Below are positions 1 through 10,505 of a stretch of 64,000 nucleotides of DNA, piece after piece. The number at the start of each line of letters is the position of its first letter. Within the stretch, counting starts at the first letter, position 1. The position numbers and the translations under genes were made by a program. Source of the stretch: Caballeronia arvi (GTDB lineage: Bacteria; Pseudomonadota; Gammaproteobacteria; Burkholderiales; Burkholderiaceae); the NCBI RefSeq assembly GCF_001544695.2, contig NZ_FCOM02000013.1:124001-188000 (forward strand). The letters run 5' to 3'. A model generated the notes under the pieces. It was given only the letters and a program-made list of their open reading frames with translations. It did not search any database and was not told the origin of the DNA.

Positions 1-226
1 TTTGCGCGGCCTGATGGCGATTCCCGAACCCGCCGACACGCTCGACGCGCAACGCGCGCCGCATGCGCGTCTGCGCGAACTGATGGACACCTTGCGCGCC
101 GATGGCCTCGATCTCGACACGCTCTCGATGGGCATGTCCGCCGATCTCGAAGCCGCCGTGCTCGAAGGCGCGACGATGGTGCGCATCGGCACCGCGATTT
201 TCGGCGCACGGACTTACACCACCTGA
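1..226 (+). CDS. yggS: YggS-family PLP homeostasis protein, C-terminal end only
   Basis: This is the last ~74 residues of a gene whose start lies before the window. The visible end carries the conserved MSADLEAA and RIGTAIFG segments that bind the phosphate of pyridoxal 5'-phosphate in the YggS/PROSC family. Members bind PLP without known catalysis and buffer free PLP in the cytoplasm. The stop codon lies 15 nt before proC in the same direction, the yggS-proC pairing common in proteobacteria, so the two are probably co-transcribed. The identification is firm, but nothing can be said about the N-terminal half. Confidence 0.9.
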   Translation, partial: LRGLMAIPEPADTLDAQRAPHARLRELMDTLRADGLDLDTLSMGMSADLEAAVLEGATMVRIGTAIFGARTYTT

Positions 227-241
227 CTCTCACCTTCCATC

Positions 242-1054
242 ATGAAAATTGCATTCATCGGCGGCGGCAACATGGCTGCGGCGCTCATCGGCGGTCTCGT
301 CAAGCGCGGCGCTTCGCCCGCTGACATCTACGCCGTCGACATCAACGACGAAGCGCGCGAGCGCACCGCGAAGCAATTCGGCATCGCGACGGGCGCGGCC
401 GTCGACGCGGCGCTCGCCGGTTACGACGCCATCGTGATCGCGGTGAAGCCGCAGGTGCTCAAGAGCGTGGCCGAAGCGCTCGCGCCGCATCTGTCGAAGC
501 AGACGGTCATCAGCATTGCGGCGGGCATCCGCGCGACGGATCTCAGCCGCTGGCTCAACGACTATACGCAGATCGTGCGCACGATGCCGAACACGCCCGC
601 GCTGATCGGGATGGGCGTGACGGGTCTCGCCGCGCTGCCCGGCGTCTCCGATGCGGCGAAGGCGCTTGCATCGCAAGTGCTGGAAGCGGTCGGCACGGCC
701 GTCTGGTTCGATGACGAAGCGAAGCTCGACGCCGTCACCGCGATCTCCGGCAGCGGCCCGGCCTACGTGTTTTATTTCATCGAAGCGATGCAGGAAGCCG
801 CGCGTCAGCTCGGCATGGATGAAGAGCAAGGCCGTGCGCTCGCCGTCGCCACGTTCACCGGCGCGGCGCAACTGGCGGCGCAATCCGGGGAACCGGCGTG
901 CGTGCTGCGCGAACGCGTGACGTCGAAGGGCGGCACGACGGCGGCGGCGCTTGCATCGTTCGATGCACAAGGCGTGAAGGACGCGATCGTGCGTGGCGCG
1001 CTGGCCGCACAGGCGCGCGCGAAAGAGATGGGGGATGAGTTGGGCGCAGCCTGA
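242..1054 (+). CDS. proC: Pyrroline-5-carboxylate reductase
   Basis: A 270-residue cytoplasmic enzyme that reduces 1-pyrroline-5-carboxylate to L-proline with NAD(P)H, the last step of proline synthesis. The N-terminus has the dinucleotide-binding motif FIGGGNMA (residues 5-12). The C-terminal half holds the family signature around SGSGPAYVF and the Thr/Gly-rich segment TSKGGTTAAAL. The length matches the family. It follows yggS by 15 nt and ends 26 nt before a strong hairpin terminator shared with the convergent ubiA. Confidence 0.97.
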   Translation: MKIAFIGGGNMAAALIGGLVKRGASPADIYAVDINDEARERTAKQFGIATGAAVDAALAGYDAIVIAVKPQVLKSVAEALAPHLSKQTVISIAAGIRATDLSRWLNDYTQIVRTMPNTPALIGMGVTGLAALPGVSDAAKALASQVLEAVGTAVWFDDEAKLDAVTAISGSGPAYVFYFIEAMQEAARQLGMDEEQGRALAVATFTGAAQLAAQSGEPACVLRERVTSKGGTTAAALASFDAQGVKDAIVRGALAAQARAKEMGDELGAA

Positions 1055-1080
1055 AACCATGCGCGCCTGATCGATACGAG

Positions 1081-1110
1081 AACGGCAGCTCTTCAAGCTG
1101 CCGTTTTTTT
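1081..1110. terminator. Bidirectional intrinsic terminator between proC and ubiA
   Basis: A perfect 10-bp stem (AACGGCAGCT / AGCTGCCGTT) with a 5-nt loop CTTCA is followed by a T run on the plus strand and preceded by A residues that give a weaker U tract on the minus strand. It lies between two convergent genes and can serve both. Confidence 0.9.
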
Positions 1111-1112
1111 GT

Positions 1113-1970
1113 TCAGGTCAGCGCGTAATGCAGCGCGATGCCCGCAAACAGCATCCCGCCGAGCCAGTTGTTGTGCCTGAACGCGGCAAAGCACGCCATG
1201 CGGTCGCGATTGCGGATCAGCCCGTAGTGATACACCGCGCATCCCGCCGCCGCGAGCCAGCCGAGCCAGTAAAGCCAGCCGAAGTGCAGCGCTATACCGA
1301 TGCCCATGTAGATCGCGAGCGTCACCGCGTAGCACAGCATCACGGCGAACACGTCGTAGCGGCCGAAGGTGAGCGCCGATGTGCGGATGCCGATCTTGAT
1401 GTCGTCGTCGCGGTCGACCATCGCGTATTCGGTGTCGTAGGCGATCGACCAGAACACGTTCGCCGCGAGCATGATCCACGCGAGCATCGGCACATGGTTC
1501 TGCACGGCGGCGAAGGCCATCGGAATGCCGAAGCCGAACGCGATGCCGAGATACGCCTGCGGAATCGCGAAGAAGCGCTTGGTGAACGGATACGTGCCCG
1601 CGACGAACAGCGCGAACACCGACAGCTCCTTCGTCAGCGTGTTGAGCGGCAGGATCAGCAGGAACGCGACGAGCGCGAGCGCCGCCGCCAGCGCCACCGC
1701 CTCCCAGGCCTTGATCTTGCCCGACGTGATCGGCCGCTCGGCGGTGCGCTTGACGTGCTTGTCGAAGTCGCGGTCGGCGTAATCGTTGATCGCGCAGCCC
1801 GCCGAGCGCATCAGAATCGTGCCGACGATGAAGATGACGAGCAGCATCGGCGATGGACGTCCCTCCGACGCGATCCACAGCGCGTTGAGCGTCGGCCACA
1901 AGAGCAGCAAACTGCCGATGGGCTTGTCGAGGCGCACGAGGCGCATGTAGAGCGGGAGACGGGCGAGCAT
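1113..1970 (-). CDS. ubiA: 4-hydroxybenzoate octaprenyltransferase
   Basis: A 285-residue polytopic inner-membrane prenyltransferase that attaches the polyprenyl chain to 4-hydroxybenzoate in ubiquinone synthesis. Both Asp-rich motifs that bind Mg-diphosphate are visible: NDYADRDFD at residues 62-70 and a second acidic run, D179 and D186-D190. About eight hydrophobic helices follow the UbiA pattern. The ATG at 1970 lies about 25 nt after a likely start site set by a TAAAAT -10 box at 2003-2008. The gene stands alone between terminators. Confidence 0.96.
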   Translation of the reverse strand: MLARLPLYMRLVRLDKPIGSLLLLWPTLNALWIASEGRPSPMLLVIFIVGTILMRSAGCAINDYADRDFDKHVKRTAERPITSGKIKAWEAVALAAALALVAFLLILPLNTLTKELSVFALFVAGTYPFTKRFFAIPQAYLGIAFGFGIPMAFAAVQNHVPMLAWIMLAANVFWSIAYDTEYAMVDRDDDIKIGIRTSALTFGRYDVFAVMLCYAVTLAIYMGIGIALHFGWLYWLGWLAAAGCAVYHYGLIRNRDRMACFAAFRHNNWLGGMLFAGIALHYALT

Positions 1971-2002
1971 GGCGGCGGAATGCGGAAAAACGGGATGCGG
2001 CT

Positions 2003-2008
2003 ATTTTA
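2003..2008 (-). promoter_or_regulatory. Likely -10 box of the ubiA promoter
   Basis: TAAAAT on the minus strand, about 32 nt upstream of the ubiA ATG. No convincing -35 hexamer was found, so this is a tentative call. Confidence 0.35.
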
Positions 2009-2026
2009 GAGCACGGCCTGAAATGC

Positions 2027-2056
2027 AAAGAGCCCCGCGTCATAGCGGGGCTCTTT
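2027..2056 (-). terminator. Intrinsic terminator of dps
   Basis: A perfect 12-bp stem (AAAGAGCCCCGC / GCGGGGCTCTTT) with a 6-nt loop begins 19 nt after the dps stop codon. It ends the dps transcript before ubiA, which lies further on in the same direction. Confidence 0.85.
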
Positions 2057-2075
2057 CAACGATCAACTGATGCAA

Positions 2076-2564
2076 TCAGGCCAGCATCGCGCGCAGCATC
2101 CACGCGGTCTTCTCGTGCGTCTGCATACGCTGCGTGAGCAGGTCGGCGGTCGGCTCGTCGTTCGCGGCTTCGGTCGCCGGGAAGATCTCGCGCGCCGTGC
2201 GCACTACCGCTTCCTGGCCTTCCACCAGTTGACGGATCATGTCTTCGGCAGCCGGCACGCCGTCCGCTTCCGGAATCGACGACAGCTTCGCGAAGTCCCT
2301 GTAGCTGCCCGGCGCATGCACGCCCAGTGCGCGGATGCGTTCCGCGATCGAATCGACGGCGAGCGCGAGTTCGGTGTATTGCGTCTCGAACATCAGGTGC
2401 AGCGTGTTGAACATCGGACCCGTCACGTTCCAGTGGAAGTTATGGGTCTTCAGATACAGCGTGTACGTATCGGCCAGCAGCCGGGACAAGCCCTCGGCGA
2501 TCTTCTTGCGGTCCTTGTCGCTGATGCCGATATTGACGGCAGGTGCAGTGCCTTTCTTCGCCAT
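2076..2564 (-). CDS. dps: Dps-family DNA-binding ferritin-like protein
   Basis: A 162-residue starvation/stress protein that oxidises Fe(II) with hydrogen peroxide, stores it in a dodecameric shell and can coat DNA. The ferroxidase signature is present: HNFHWNVTG with its His, then the Asp/Glu pair in DSIAERI. The start at 2564 (MAKKGT) is preferred because GGAG lies just upstream; an open frame runs 54 codons further but is arginine-rich and unlike the family. The lysine-bearing N-terminal tail could bind DNA. It is the last gene of the oxyR-catalase-dps block and probably belongs to the OxyR regulon. Confidence 0.95.
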   Translation of the reverse strand: MAKKGTAPAVNIGISDKDRKKIAEGLSRLLADTYTLYLKTHNFHWNVTGPMFNTLHLMFETQYTELALAVDSIAERIRALGVHAPGSYRDFAKLSSIPEADGVPAAEDMIRQLVEGQEAVVRTAREIFPATEAANDEPTADLLTQRMQTHEKTAWMLRAMLA

Positions 2565-2742
2565 GATGACTCCGTGAGAGAGTGATTCGAACGGTGCGAG
2601 CGCCGCGCGCTTCGTCTTGCCGCGCGGCGTTTCGAGCGTCCGACAGTTTATCGTAGAAATGGGGATCGCTTTATTACGCGGCAAGGCTTTCGGGCGCGTG
2701 CGCTGCGCCCTGTTGACGCAACCCATCCGTCATCGGTCACGC

Positions 2743-2895
2743 TCAGGCGCCGGCCACGCCGCTCGCGATAACGAGCCCATAGCCCGCCGCGACAATGCCG
2801 AATGCGATCGCGACGCGCACGCCGCGCGAGGCCTGACGGCTCGTCGCTTCGATCTGGTCGACGGCCTGGGCGATGTGGTTCAACGCTTGAGACAT
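2743..2895 (-). CDS. Small membrane protein between catalase and dps
   Basis: A 50-codon ORF starting MSQALNHIAQ, 30 nt downstream of the catalase stop, with a good ribosome site (GGGAG) 7-8 nt before its ATG. The first half is polar and helical (AVDQIEATSRQ); residues 27-50 form one hydrophobic, glycine/alanine-rich segment able to span the membrane. I do not recognise a named family. Its position and ribosome site suggest it is translated from the catalase mRNA, so a role in peroxide stress is possible but unproven. Confidence 0.7.
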   Translation of the reverse strand: MSQALNHIAQAVDQIEATSRQASRGVRVAIAFGIVAAGYGLVIASGVAGA

Positions 2896-2925
2896 GTTCG
2901 TTCTCCCGTGTTTGGTTGCGCCGTG

Positions 2926-4398
2926 TCAGACGGCGGCGGTGTCCTTCTCGTCGACCAGCTGACCGAGCTTCGCGAGCGCGTCGATCACGCCCTGCGCGTA
3001 CGCCGGATCGATGCGACGGAAATGCGCGATCTGCCGCGCGACGATCTCGTTCGGCACGCCATGAATGTGCCGCGCGATGTTGCCGAAGAAGCGCTCGCGT
3101 TGCGCGTCATTGAACAGCCTGAACAGCGCGGCCGGCTGGCTGTAGTAATCGTCGTCTTCGCGATGGTCATAGCGATACACCGTGCCGCCCGCGAGCGGCG
3201 GCTCGTTCGCGCTCGCGTCCTGCGCGAATTCGCCGTAGCGATTCGGCTCGTAGTTCACGCGACCACCGAGATTGCCGTCGGTGCGCATCGCGCCATCGCG
3301 ATGGAACGGGTTCGCTACCGGCGCACGCGGCGCATTCACCGGAATCTGGTGATGATTGATGCCGAGCCGATAACGCTGCGTATCGCCATAGGAGAACAGA
3401 CGCCCTTGCAGCAGACGGTCCGGCGAGAAGCCGATGCCCGGCACCACGTTCGCCGGCGTGAACGCGGCCTGCTCGACGTCCGCGAAATAGTTTTGCGCGT
3501 TGCGATTCAGCTCGATCACGCCGACGTCGATCAGCGGATAGTCCTTGTGCGGCCACACCTTCGTGATGTCGAACGGGTTCATCGCCGAGTTCGCGGCCTG
3601 CGCTTCCGTCATCACCTGAATGCGGAAATTCCAGCGCGGGAAATTGCCGTTCTCGATGTTATCCACCAAGTCACGCTGCGCGCTTTCACGGTCTCCCGCG
3701 ATGACGGCGGCGGCTTCGGCGTCCGTGTAGTTCTCTAGCGTTTGCTGCGACTTGAAGTGGAACTTCACGTAGAAACGTTCGTTGTCCTCGTTGATGAACG
3801 AAAACGTGTGCGAGCCGAAGCCGTGCATCTGACGGTAATTCTTCGGAATGCCGCGGTCGCTCATGAGGATCGTGACCTGATGCAGCGATTCCGGATGACG
3901 CGACCAGAAATCCCACGCCGCGACGTTGCTGCGCAGGTTCGTGTACGGATCGCGCTTTTGCGTGTGGATGAAGTCGGGAAATTTCAGCGGATCGCGGATG
4001 AAGAAAATCGGCGTGTTGTTGCCGACCACGTCCCAGTTGCCCTCTTCCGTGTAGAACTTGATGGAGAAACCGCGCACATCGCGCTCTGCATCGGCGGCGC
4101 CACGCTCGCCCGCGACCGTCGAGAAGCGCATGAAAATCGGCGTTTCCTTGCCGACGTCCGCGAACAGCTTCGCCTTCGTGTAGCGCGAGATGTCGTGCGT
4201 CACGCGGAACGTGCCGAACGCGCCGGACCCTTTCGCGTGGACGCGGCGTTCGGGAATCACTTCGCGATCGAAATGCGCGAGTTTTTCGACGAGCCAGAAG
4301 TCCTGCAGCGTGACGGGTCCGCGCGGGCCCGCGGTCTGCGAATTCTGGTTGTCGCCGACGGGGGCGCCTGCGGCGGTCGTGAGTCGTTGAGTCGTCAT
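2926..4398 (-). CDS. katA: Monofunctional haem catalase (KatA type)
   Basis: A 490-residue small-subunit catalase that splits hydrogen peroxide to water and oxygen. The distal His is His54 in [10 protein letters not shown], the distal Asn lies in DVVGNNTP (about 127-128), and the proximal haem ligand Tyr337 sits in [14 protein letters not shown]. There is no signal peptide, so it is cytoplasmic. In related Burkholderia the gene between oxyR and dps is often the bifunctional katG; here a monofunctional enzyme takes that place. A candidate OxyR site lies at 4612-4648 upstream. Confidence 0.96.
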   Translation of the reverse strand: MTTQRLTTAAGAPVGDNQNSQTAGPRGPVTLQDFWLVEKLAHFDREVIPERRVHAKGSGAFGTFRVTHDISRYTKAKLFADVGKETPIFMRFSTVAGERGAADAERDVRGFSIKFYTEEGNWDVVGNNTPIFFIRDPLKFPDFIHTQKRDPYTNLRSNVAAWDFWSRHPESLHQVTILMSDRGIPKNYRQMHGFGSHTFSFINEDNERFYVKFHFKSQQTLENYTDAEAAAVIAGDRESAQRDLVDNIENGNFPRWNFRIQVMTEAQAANSAMNPFDITKVWPHKDYPLIDVGVIELNRNAQNYFADVEQAAFTPANVVPGIGFSPDRLLQGRLFSYGDTQRYRLGINHHQIPVNAPRAPVANPFHRDGAMRTDGNLGGRVNYEPNRYGEFAQDASANEPPLAGGTVYRYDHREDDDYYSQPAALFRLFNDAQRERFFGNIARHIHGVPNEIVARQIAHFRRIDPAYAQGVIDALAKLGQLVDEKDTAAV

Positions 4399-4448
4399 CG
4401 TGATGCTCCTGTTTTTGCGTTTGCGTTGGATGAATGCGCGGCGCGTGC

Positions 4449-4535
4449 TCAGGCGACGCGGGCGAAATCGGCAAGGATCGAGACCGCCACGTCGCGCAGG
4501 CTCGCCCAGCGGTCGAAGAAGGTTGCGGCAGTCAT
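4449..4535 (-). CDS. Possible 28-codon leader ORF before catalase
   Basis: A short ORF beginning [10 protein letters not shown] and ending 50 nt before the catalase ATG. It has a fair ribosome site (AGAGGA, 6 nt spacing) and follows the candidate OxyR-controlled promoter. The peptide is amphipathic and alanine-rich, with no recognised family. It could be a leader peptide, a small protein or chance. The ribosome site and its position at the head of the transcript are the only support. Confidence 0.4.
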   Translation of the reverse strand: MTAATFFDRWASLRDVAVSILADFARVA

Positions 4536-4611
4536 GAAATCCTCTTTGTTTCTGATGTCGGCCCGGCGCCGACTTGAAGAGGATCGTAGCGCAGACTATC
4601 GATATTTTTAA

Positions 4612-4648
4612 TTCGATTAAATTTATATATGCGATAGGTCAAAGCTCG
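4612..4648. promoter_or_regulatory. Candidate OxyR binding site upstream of katA
   Basis: The spaced tetrads TTCG-N7-TTAT-N7-ATAG-N7-CTCG match the OxyR consensus ATAG-N7-CTAT-N7-ATAG-N7-CTAT at 11 of 16 positions, with the third tetrad exact. The region is much more AT-rich than its surroundings and lies between oxyR and the katA/dps genes. Function is inferred. Confidence 0.5.
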
Positions 4649-4683
4649 TACGGATTTCGCTTGAGCGAGCGACCGAAAACGAA

Positions 4684-4715
4684 AACGCCGCGCTCCGTTT
4701 CCAGAGCGCGGCGTT
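4684..4715 (-). terminator. Intrinsic terminator of oxyR
   Basis: A perfect 12-bp stem (AACGCCGCGCTC / GAGCGCGGCGTT) with an 8-nt loop, followed on the minus strand by TTTTCGTTTTC, starts 17 nt after the oxyR stop. It separates oxyR transcription from katA. Confidence 0.88.
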
Positions 4716-4732
4716 CGCGAAGCAAGGCGCGA

Positions 4733-5692
4733 TCAGTTGACCGCGACGGGCATATCCAGTTTCCTGACGCCCGGCAGATCGCAGTTGGCGATCGCTTCCG
4801 AAATGGCGTCGATGGCAGGCATGCGCGTGAAGCTCTTGCGCCACGCGAGCACGACGCGTCGGTCCGGCACGGGTTCGTCGAACGGCACGTAACTGAGCAG
4901 ACCGGAATCGATGCCCGGCGCATGCGGCTTCACCTCGCTCACCGACATGCGCGGCAGCACCGTGATGCCGACGCCGCTCGCGACCATATGGCGAATCGTT
5001 TCCAGCGACGAACCTTCGAACGTCTTCTGGATGCCGTCCGCGTTCTGCGAGAAGCGCATCAACTCGGGACAGACGCCGAGCACGTGATCGCGGAAGCAAT
5101 GGCCGCTGCCGAGCAACAGCATCGTTTCCTGCTTGAGATCGTCCGGATCGATTTTCGCGCGGTTTTCCCACGCGTGGCCCGACGGCATCGCGACGACGAA
5201 CGGCTCGTCATAGAGCGCGCGCACCATCAGACCGGTTTCGGGAAACGGCAGCGCCATGATGGCGACATCGATTTCGCCCTGCTTCAGAAGCTCGATCAGC
5301 TTGAGCGTGTAGTTCTCCTGGAGCATCAGCGGCATCTGCGGGACGGCTTTGATCATCTGCTTGACGAGCGTAGGCAGCAGATACGGTCCGATCGTGTAGA
5401 TAACGCCCAGCCTGAGCGGTCCGACGAGCGGATCCTTGCCCTGCTTGGCGATTTCCTTGATGGCGAGCGTCTGTTCGAGCACGCGCTGCGCCTGCGTGAC
5501 GATCTGCTCGCCGATCGGCGTCACGCTGACTTCGCTCGTGCCGCGCTCGAAGATCTGCACGTTCAGTTCGTCTTCGAGCTTCTTGATTGCCACCGACAGC
5601 GTCGGCTGGCTGACGAAGCACGCCTCGGCGGCGCGGCCGAAATGCCGTTCGCGCGCAACCGCGACGATGTACTTCAGTTCAGTGAGCGTCAT
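4733..5692 (-). CDS. oxyR: Peroxide-sensing LysR-type regulator OxyR
   Basis: A 319-residue LysR-family activator. The N-terminal winged helix (LTELKYIVAV, FVSQPTLSVAIKKLE) binds DNA. The effector domain carries the redox cysteines exactly at Cys199 and Cys208 in GHCFRDHVLGVC; these form the disulfide that activates OxyR on contact with peroxide. The start at 5692 is set by homology, since no clear Shine-Dalgarno precedes it. It heads the peroxide block and lies upstream of katA and dps, its likely targets; a second OxyR-like motif sits in its own promoter. Confidence 0.97.
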   Translation of the reverse strand: MTLTELKYIVAVARERHFGRAAEACFVSQPTLSVAIKKLEDELNVQIFERGTSEVSVTPIGEQIVTQAQRVLEQTLAIKEIAKQGKDPLVGPLRLGVIYTIGPYLLPTLVKQMIKAVPQMPLMLQENYTLKLIELLKQGEIDVAIMALPFPETGLMVRALYDEPFVVAMPSGHAWENRAKIDPDDLKQETMLLLGSGHCFRDHVLGVCPELMRFSQNADGIQKTFEGSSLETIRHMVASGVGITVLPRMSVSEVKPHAPGIDSGLLSYVPFDEPVPDRRVVLAWRKSFTRMPAIDAISEAIANCDLPGVRKLDMPVAVN

Positions 5693-5708
5693 TGGAGGCC
5701 AATGAAAT

Positions 5709-5734
5709 ACATTGATTCGATAGGTTTGACTTAT
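5709..5734. promoter_or_regulatory. OxyR-like motif in the oxyR promoter
   Basis: ACAT-N7-ATAG-N7-TTAT lies just upstream of the oxyR ATG and matches three consecutive OxyR tetrads at 9 of 12 positions. Autoregulation is usual for LysR proteins, but the match is partial. Confidence 0.35.
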
Positions 5735-5825
5735 ACACCCGCTGACCGCACTTCGACAACAGCGAGCCTGTAACGCCCAAATAGGGACCGACAAGACCGT
5801 CGCAAGTTCAGCGCGAGTTCAGCAA

Positions 5826-8009
5826 CTACGCCTTTAAATACTGTTCCCGCGCGCCGAGCCAGCGCGCGAGATGACGCGTGACGGCATCGGGGAACGACTT
5901 GAGCATCTGGTCGGCGGCTGCGCGCGCGGGCTCGATCAGCCAGCCGTCGTTCTCCAGGCTGGCGAAACGCAGCATCGCTTCGCCCGATTGCCGTGCGCCG
6001 AGAAACTCGCCCGGGCCGCGGATTTCCAGATCGCGCCGGGCGATCTCGAAGCCGTCGGTGGTCTCGCGCATCGTCTTCAGGCGGGCGCGCGCCGTCTGCG
6101 ACAGCGGGTTCGAATACATCAGCACGCAGATGGACGCCGCGCTGCCCCGCCCCACGCGCCCACGCAACTGATGCAACTGCGCGAGTCCGAAGCGCTCGGC
6201 ATGCTCGATCACCATCAGTGATGCGTTCGGCACGTCCACGCCGACTTCGATCACCGTCGTCGCGACGAGCAGTTGTACTTCATTGCGTGAGAACGCGTCC
6301 ATGACGGCGGCTTTTTCGGCGGGCGCGAGCCGCCCGTGAACCAGCCCGACGCGCAGTTCCGGCAGCGCGGCGGCGAGCGTTTCGTATGTCTCGACGGCGG
6401 TTTGCAACTGCAAAGTCTCGCTTTCCTCGATCAGCGGACACACCCAATACACCTGCCGCCCGGTCAGCGCCGCCTCGCGCACGCGGCCGATGATCTCGTC
6501 GCGGCGGCCATCGGCGACGACTTTCGTCAGGATCGGCGTGCGGCCGGGCGGCAATTCGTCGATCGTGGAGACGTCGAGATCGGCGTAATAGGTCATCGCG
6601 AGCGTGCGCGGGATCGGCGTCGCGGACATCATCAGTTGATGCGGCTGGAAATCGCGCGCGCCGTCCGCCGCGTTCGCCGCCTTGGCGCGCAGCGCGAGCC
6701 GTTGCGCGACGCCGAAGCGATGCTGCTCGTCGACGATCACGAGCCCGAGGCGCGCGAACTCGACCGCATCCTGAATGATCGCGTGCGTGCCGATGATCAG
6801 TTGCGCCGTGCCGAGCGCCGCCGCTTCGAGCGCGGCGCGCTTGTCCTTCGCCTTGAGGCTGCCCGCGAGCCACGCGACGGACACGCCGAGCGGCTCCAGC
6901 CAGCCGCGCAACTTGCGCGCGTGCTGTTCCGCGAGGATTTCGGTCGGCGCCATGAGCGCGGCCTGATAACCCGCGTCGATGGCCTGCGCCGCCGCGAGCG
7001 CTGCGACGATGGTCTTGCCGCTGCCGACATCGCCCTGCAAGAGACGTTGCATCGGATGCGCGAGCGTGAGCTCTCCCGCGATTTCGCCAACGACGCGCTC
7101 TTGCGCGCCGGTCAGCGCAAACGGCAGCGCTTTGAGCAGCCGCACGACGAGCGATTGTTCATCGTTCGGCAAACGGCGCGGCATCGCCGGCGCGGCGCGG
7201 GTGCGGCGCTCTTCGTGCGCACGCTTGAGTGACAACTGCTGCGCGAGCAGTTCCTCGAATTTGATGCGCGTCCACGCCGGATGCGTCCCGTCGATGAGCG
7301 CGGTCTCGTCCGAATCCGCGCGCGGATGATGCAGCGTCTTCACTGCGTCGAGCAGGCCGGGCACATCGAGCGGCTTCAGATACGCGTTCGCAATCGGTTC
7401 AGGCAAAAGCTCCGGCAGCGACACACGCGAGATCGCCGAATCGATCGCCTTGCGCAAGTACGCCTGCGAGATGCCTGCCGTCGACGGATACACCGGCGTG
7501 AGCGCTTGCGGCAATGGCGTGTCTTCATCGACGGGACGCACCGCCGGATGCACCATCTCCAGTCCGAAGAAGCCGCCGCGCACGTCGCCGCGCACGCGCA
7601 GACGCACGCCGACGGCCATCTGCTTGACCTGCGAGCCGTAGAAATTGAGAAAACGCAGCGTGAGCTCGTCGCCGGCGTCGTCCTGCATTTTCACGAGCAA
7701 CTGGCGGCGCGGCCGGTACGCGATTTCGTTGTCGAACACGACGCCTTCGGTCTGCGCGATATCGCCGGGAATCATCTCGCCGATGGGCGTGAGCTGCGTT
7801 TCGTCCTCGTAGCGCATCGGCAGATGCAGCACGAGATCGATATCGGATTTCAGTCCGAGCTTGGCGAGCTTGTCCGCCGTCTTCACGACGGGCTTCGGTT
7901 TTTCCTCCGTTTTCGCCTTCTTGCGCGCGGCAGCGGCGGCGCGCGGCGCTTCGCTTTCCTCCACGGGCAGCGGATCGGTCGAGGCGAGGCGGCGGTCGGA
8001 CAAGGGCAT
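5826..8009 (-). CDS. recG: ATP-dependent DNA helicase RecG
   Basis: A 727-residue superfamily 2 helicase that remodels stalled forks and branched DNA. The N-terminal wedge/OB region is followed by Walker A GDVGSGKTIVAA, the DEQH box in VIVDEQHRFG, and helicase motifs around MSATPIPRTLA and RGRVGRG. The start MPLSDRRL at 8009 has a fair ribosome site; a TTG 21 nt upstream is also open. The N-terminus has an extra ~35-residue Lys/Ala/Pro-rich stretch before the wedge. It is divergent from queA with about 90 nt between. Confidence 0.96.
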   Translation of the reverse strand: MPLSDRRLASTDPLPVEESEAPRAAAAARKKAKTEEKPKPVVKTADKLAKLGLKSDIDLVLHLPMRYEDETQLTPIGEMIPGDIAQTEGVVFDNEIAYRPRRQLLVKMQDDAGDELTLRFLNFYGSQVKQMAVGVRLRVRGDVRGGFFGLEMVHPAVRPVDEDTPLPQALTPVYPSTAGISQAYLRKAIDSAISRVSLPELLPEPIANAYLKPLDVPGLLDAVKTLHHPRADSDETALIDGTHPAWTRIKFEELLAQQLSLKRAHEERRTRAAPAMPRRLPNDEQSLVVRLLKALPFALTGAQERVVGEIAGELTLAHPMQRLLQGDVGSGKTIVAALAAAQAIDAGYQAALMAPTEILAEQHARKLRGWLEPLGVSVAWLAGSLKAKDKRAALEAAALGTAQLIIGTHAIIQDAVEFARLGLVIVDEQHRFGVAQRLALRAKAANAADGARDFQPHQLMMSATPIPRTLAMTYYADLDVSTIDELPPGRTPILTKVVADGRRDEIIGRVREAALTGRQVYWVCPLIEESETLQLQTAVETYETLAAALPELRVGLVHGRLAPAEKAAVMDAFSRNEVQLLVATTVIEVGVDVPNASLMVIEHAERFGLAQLHQLRGRVGRGSAASICVLMYSNPLSQTARARLKTMRETTDGFEIARRDLEIRGPGEFLGARQSGEAMLRFASLENDGWLIEPARAAADQMLKSFPDAVTRHLARWLGAREQYLKA

Positions 8010-8025
8010 TGACTCTCTTCGCAAG

Positions 8026-8031
8026 TACAAT
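8026..8031 (+). promoter_or_regulatory. Likely -10 box of the queA promoter
   Basis: TACAAT lies about 70 nt upstream of the queA ATG in the recG/queA divergent gap. No good -35 hexamer is seen. Confidence 0.35.
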
Positions 8032-8100
8032 ATGAGGTTTGTTCGGCGCGATTGAACCTGATAACACTTCGTTCGCGCCCGTTCGCGCTACGTTCAAGCC

Positions 8101-9147
8101 ATGTTCACGCTTTCCGATTTCGATTTTAATCTGCCGCCCGAGCTGATCGCGCAGAGTGCGCTCGCCGAGCGCAGCGCGAGCCGCCTGCTCGAAGTGTCCA
8201 ATGACATGACGCAAACCCGGCTCATCGACCGGCGCTTCTCCGAGTTGCCGAATCTCATCGATGCCGGCGATCTGCTGGTGTTCAACGATACCAAAGTCCT
8301 GAAGGCGCGCTTTCTCGGCAAGAAGGCCAGCGGCGGGCGCGTCGAGGTGCTGGTCGAGCGTCTGGCCGGCGCGACCACGGCGCTCGCGCAAATCCGCGCG
8401 AGCAAAAGCCCGGCCGAAGGCAGCACGATCCGGCTCGCGGACGCTTTCGACGTGACCGTCGGCGAGCGCGTCGAACCGTTCTACACGCTGCATTTTCCGG
8501 CCGAATGCCTGACGCTCATCGAGCAATACGGGCGCTTGCCCCTGCCGCCGTACATCGAGCACGACGCCGACGCCTACGACGAAACGCGCTACCAGACGGT
8601 GTATGCAGCCAATCCGGGCGCGGTGGCCGCGCCGACTGCCGGCCTGCATTTCGACGATGCGCTCTTCGCCGAACTCGATGCAAAAGGCGTCGAGCGGGCG
8701 ACGCTGACGCTGCATGTTGGCGCCGGCACGTTTCAGCCGGTGCGCGTCGAGAATATCGCCGAGCACAAGATGCACAGCGAGTGGTACGACCTGCCGCAAT
8801 CGCTCGTCGACCGCATCGCGGCCGTGAAGGCCCGCGGCAATAAAGTGATCGCGGTGGGCACGACATCGATGCGCGCACTGGAAGCCGCCGCCCGCGACGC
8901 CGCCGACGCAGGCAAGCCGCTCGCCGGCAGCCAGGCGGAGACGGATATTTTCATCACGCCGGGCTATGAATTTCGCGTCGTCGACAGATTGGTGACGAAC
9001 TTCCATCTGCCGAAGTCGACGCTGCTCATGCTCGTGTCCGCGTTCGCCGGCATGGACACGATTCGCGACGCGTACCGGCACGCGATCAAGCAGCGTTATC
9101 GCTTTTTCAGTTACGGCGACGCGATGCTGCTGACTCGCAAGAACTGA
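8101..9147 (+). CDS. queA: S-adenosylmethionine:tRNA ribosyltransferase-isomerase
   Basis: A 348-residue enzyme that moves the ribosyl part of SAM onto preQ1-modified tRNA to form epoxyqueuosine. The N-terminus [17 protein letters not shown], the segments [11 protein letters not shown] and AAPTAGLHF, and the C-terminal [17 protein letters not shown] are diagnostic. Length is normal. It stands 54 nt before tgt, which acts one step earlier in the same pathway, and heads the queA-tgt-yajC-secD-secF array. Confidence 0.97.
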   Translation: MFTLSDFDFNLPPELIAQSALAERSASRLLEVSNDMTQTRLIDRRFSELPNLIDAGDLLVFNDTKVLKARFLGKKASGGRVEVLVERLAGATTALAQIRASKSPAEGSTIRLADAFDVTVGERVEPFYTLHFPAECLTLIEQYGRLPLPPYIEHDADAYDETRYQTVYAANPGAVAAPTAGLHFDDALFAELDAKGVERATLTLHVGAGTFQPVRVENIAEHKMHSEWYDLPQSLVDRIAAVKARGNKVIAVGTTSMRALEAAARDAADAGKPLAGSQAETDIFITPGYEFRVVDRLVTNFHLPKSTLLMLVSAFAGMDTIRDAYRHAIKQRYRFFSYGDAMLLTRKN

Positions 9148-10365
<1,218 letters not shown>

Positions 10366-10505
10366 GCGACGTCTCGAAATGGCGCGGCAAGTATTACAAT
10401 CTGCTTTCTATCACTTGCGGGAAAATGCCGCGATACTTCAGGAAACCGCGCCCTAACGGCTTGATGGCAAAGCGCATTCCGGAGTCTCGCGACATGCCCG
10501 AGTGG

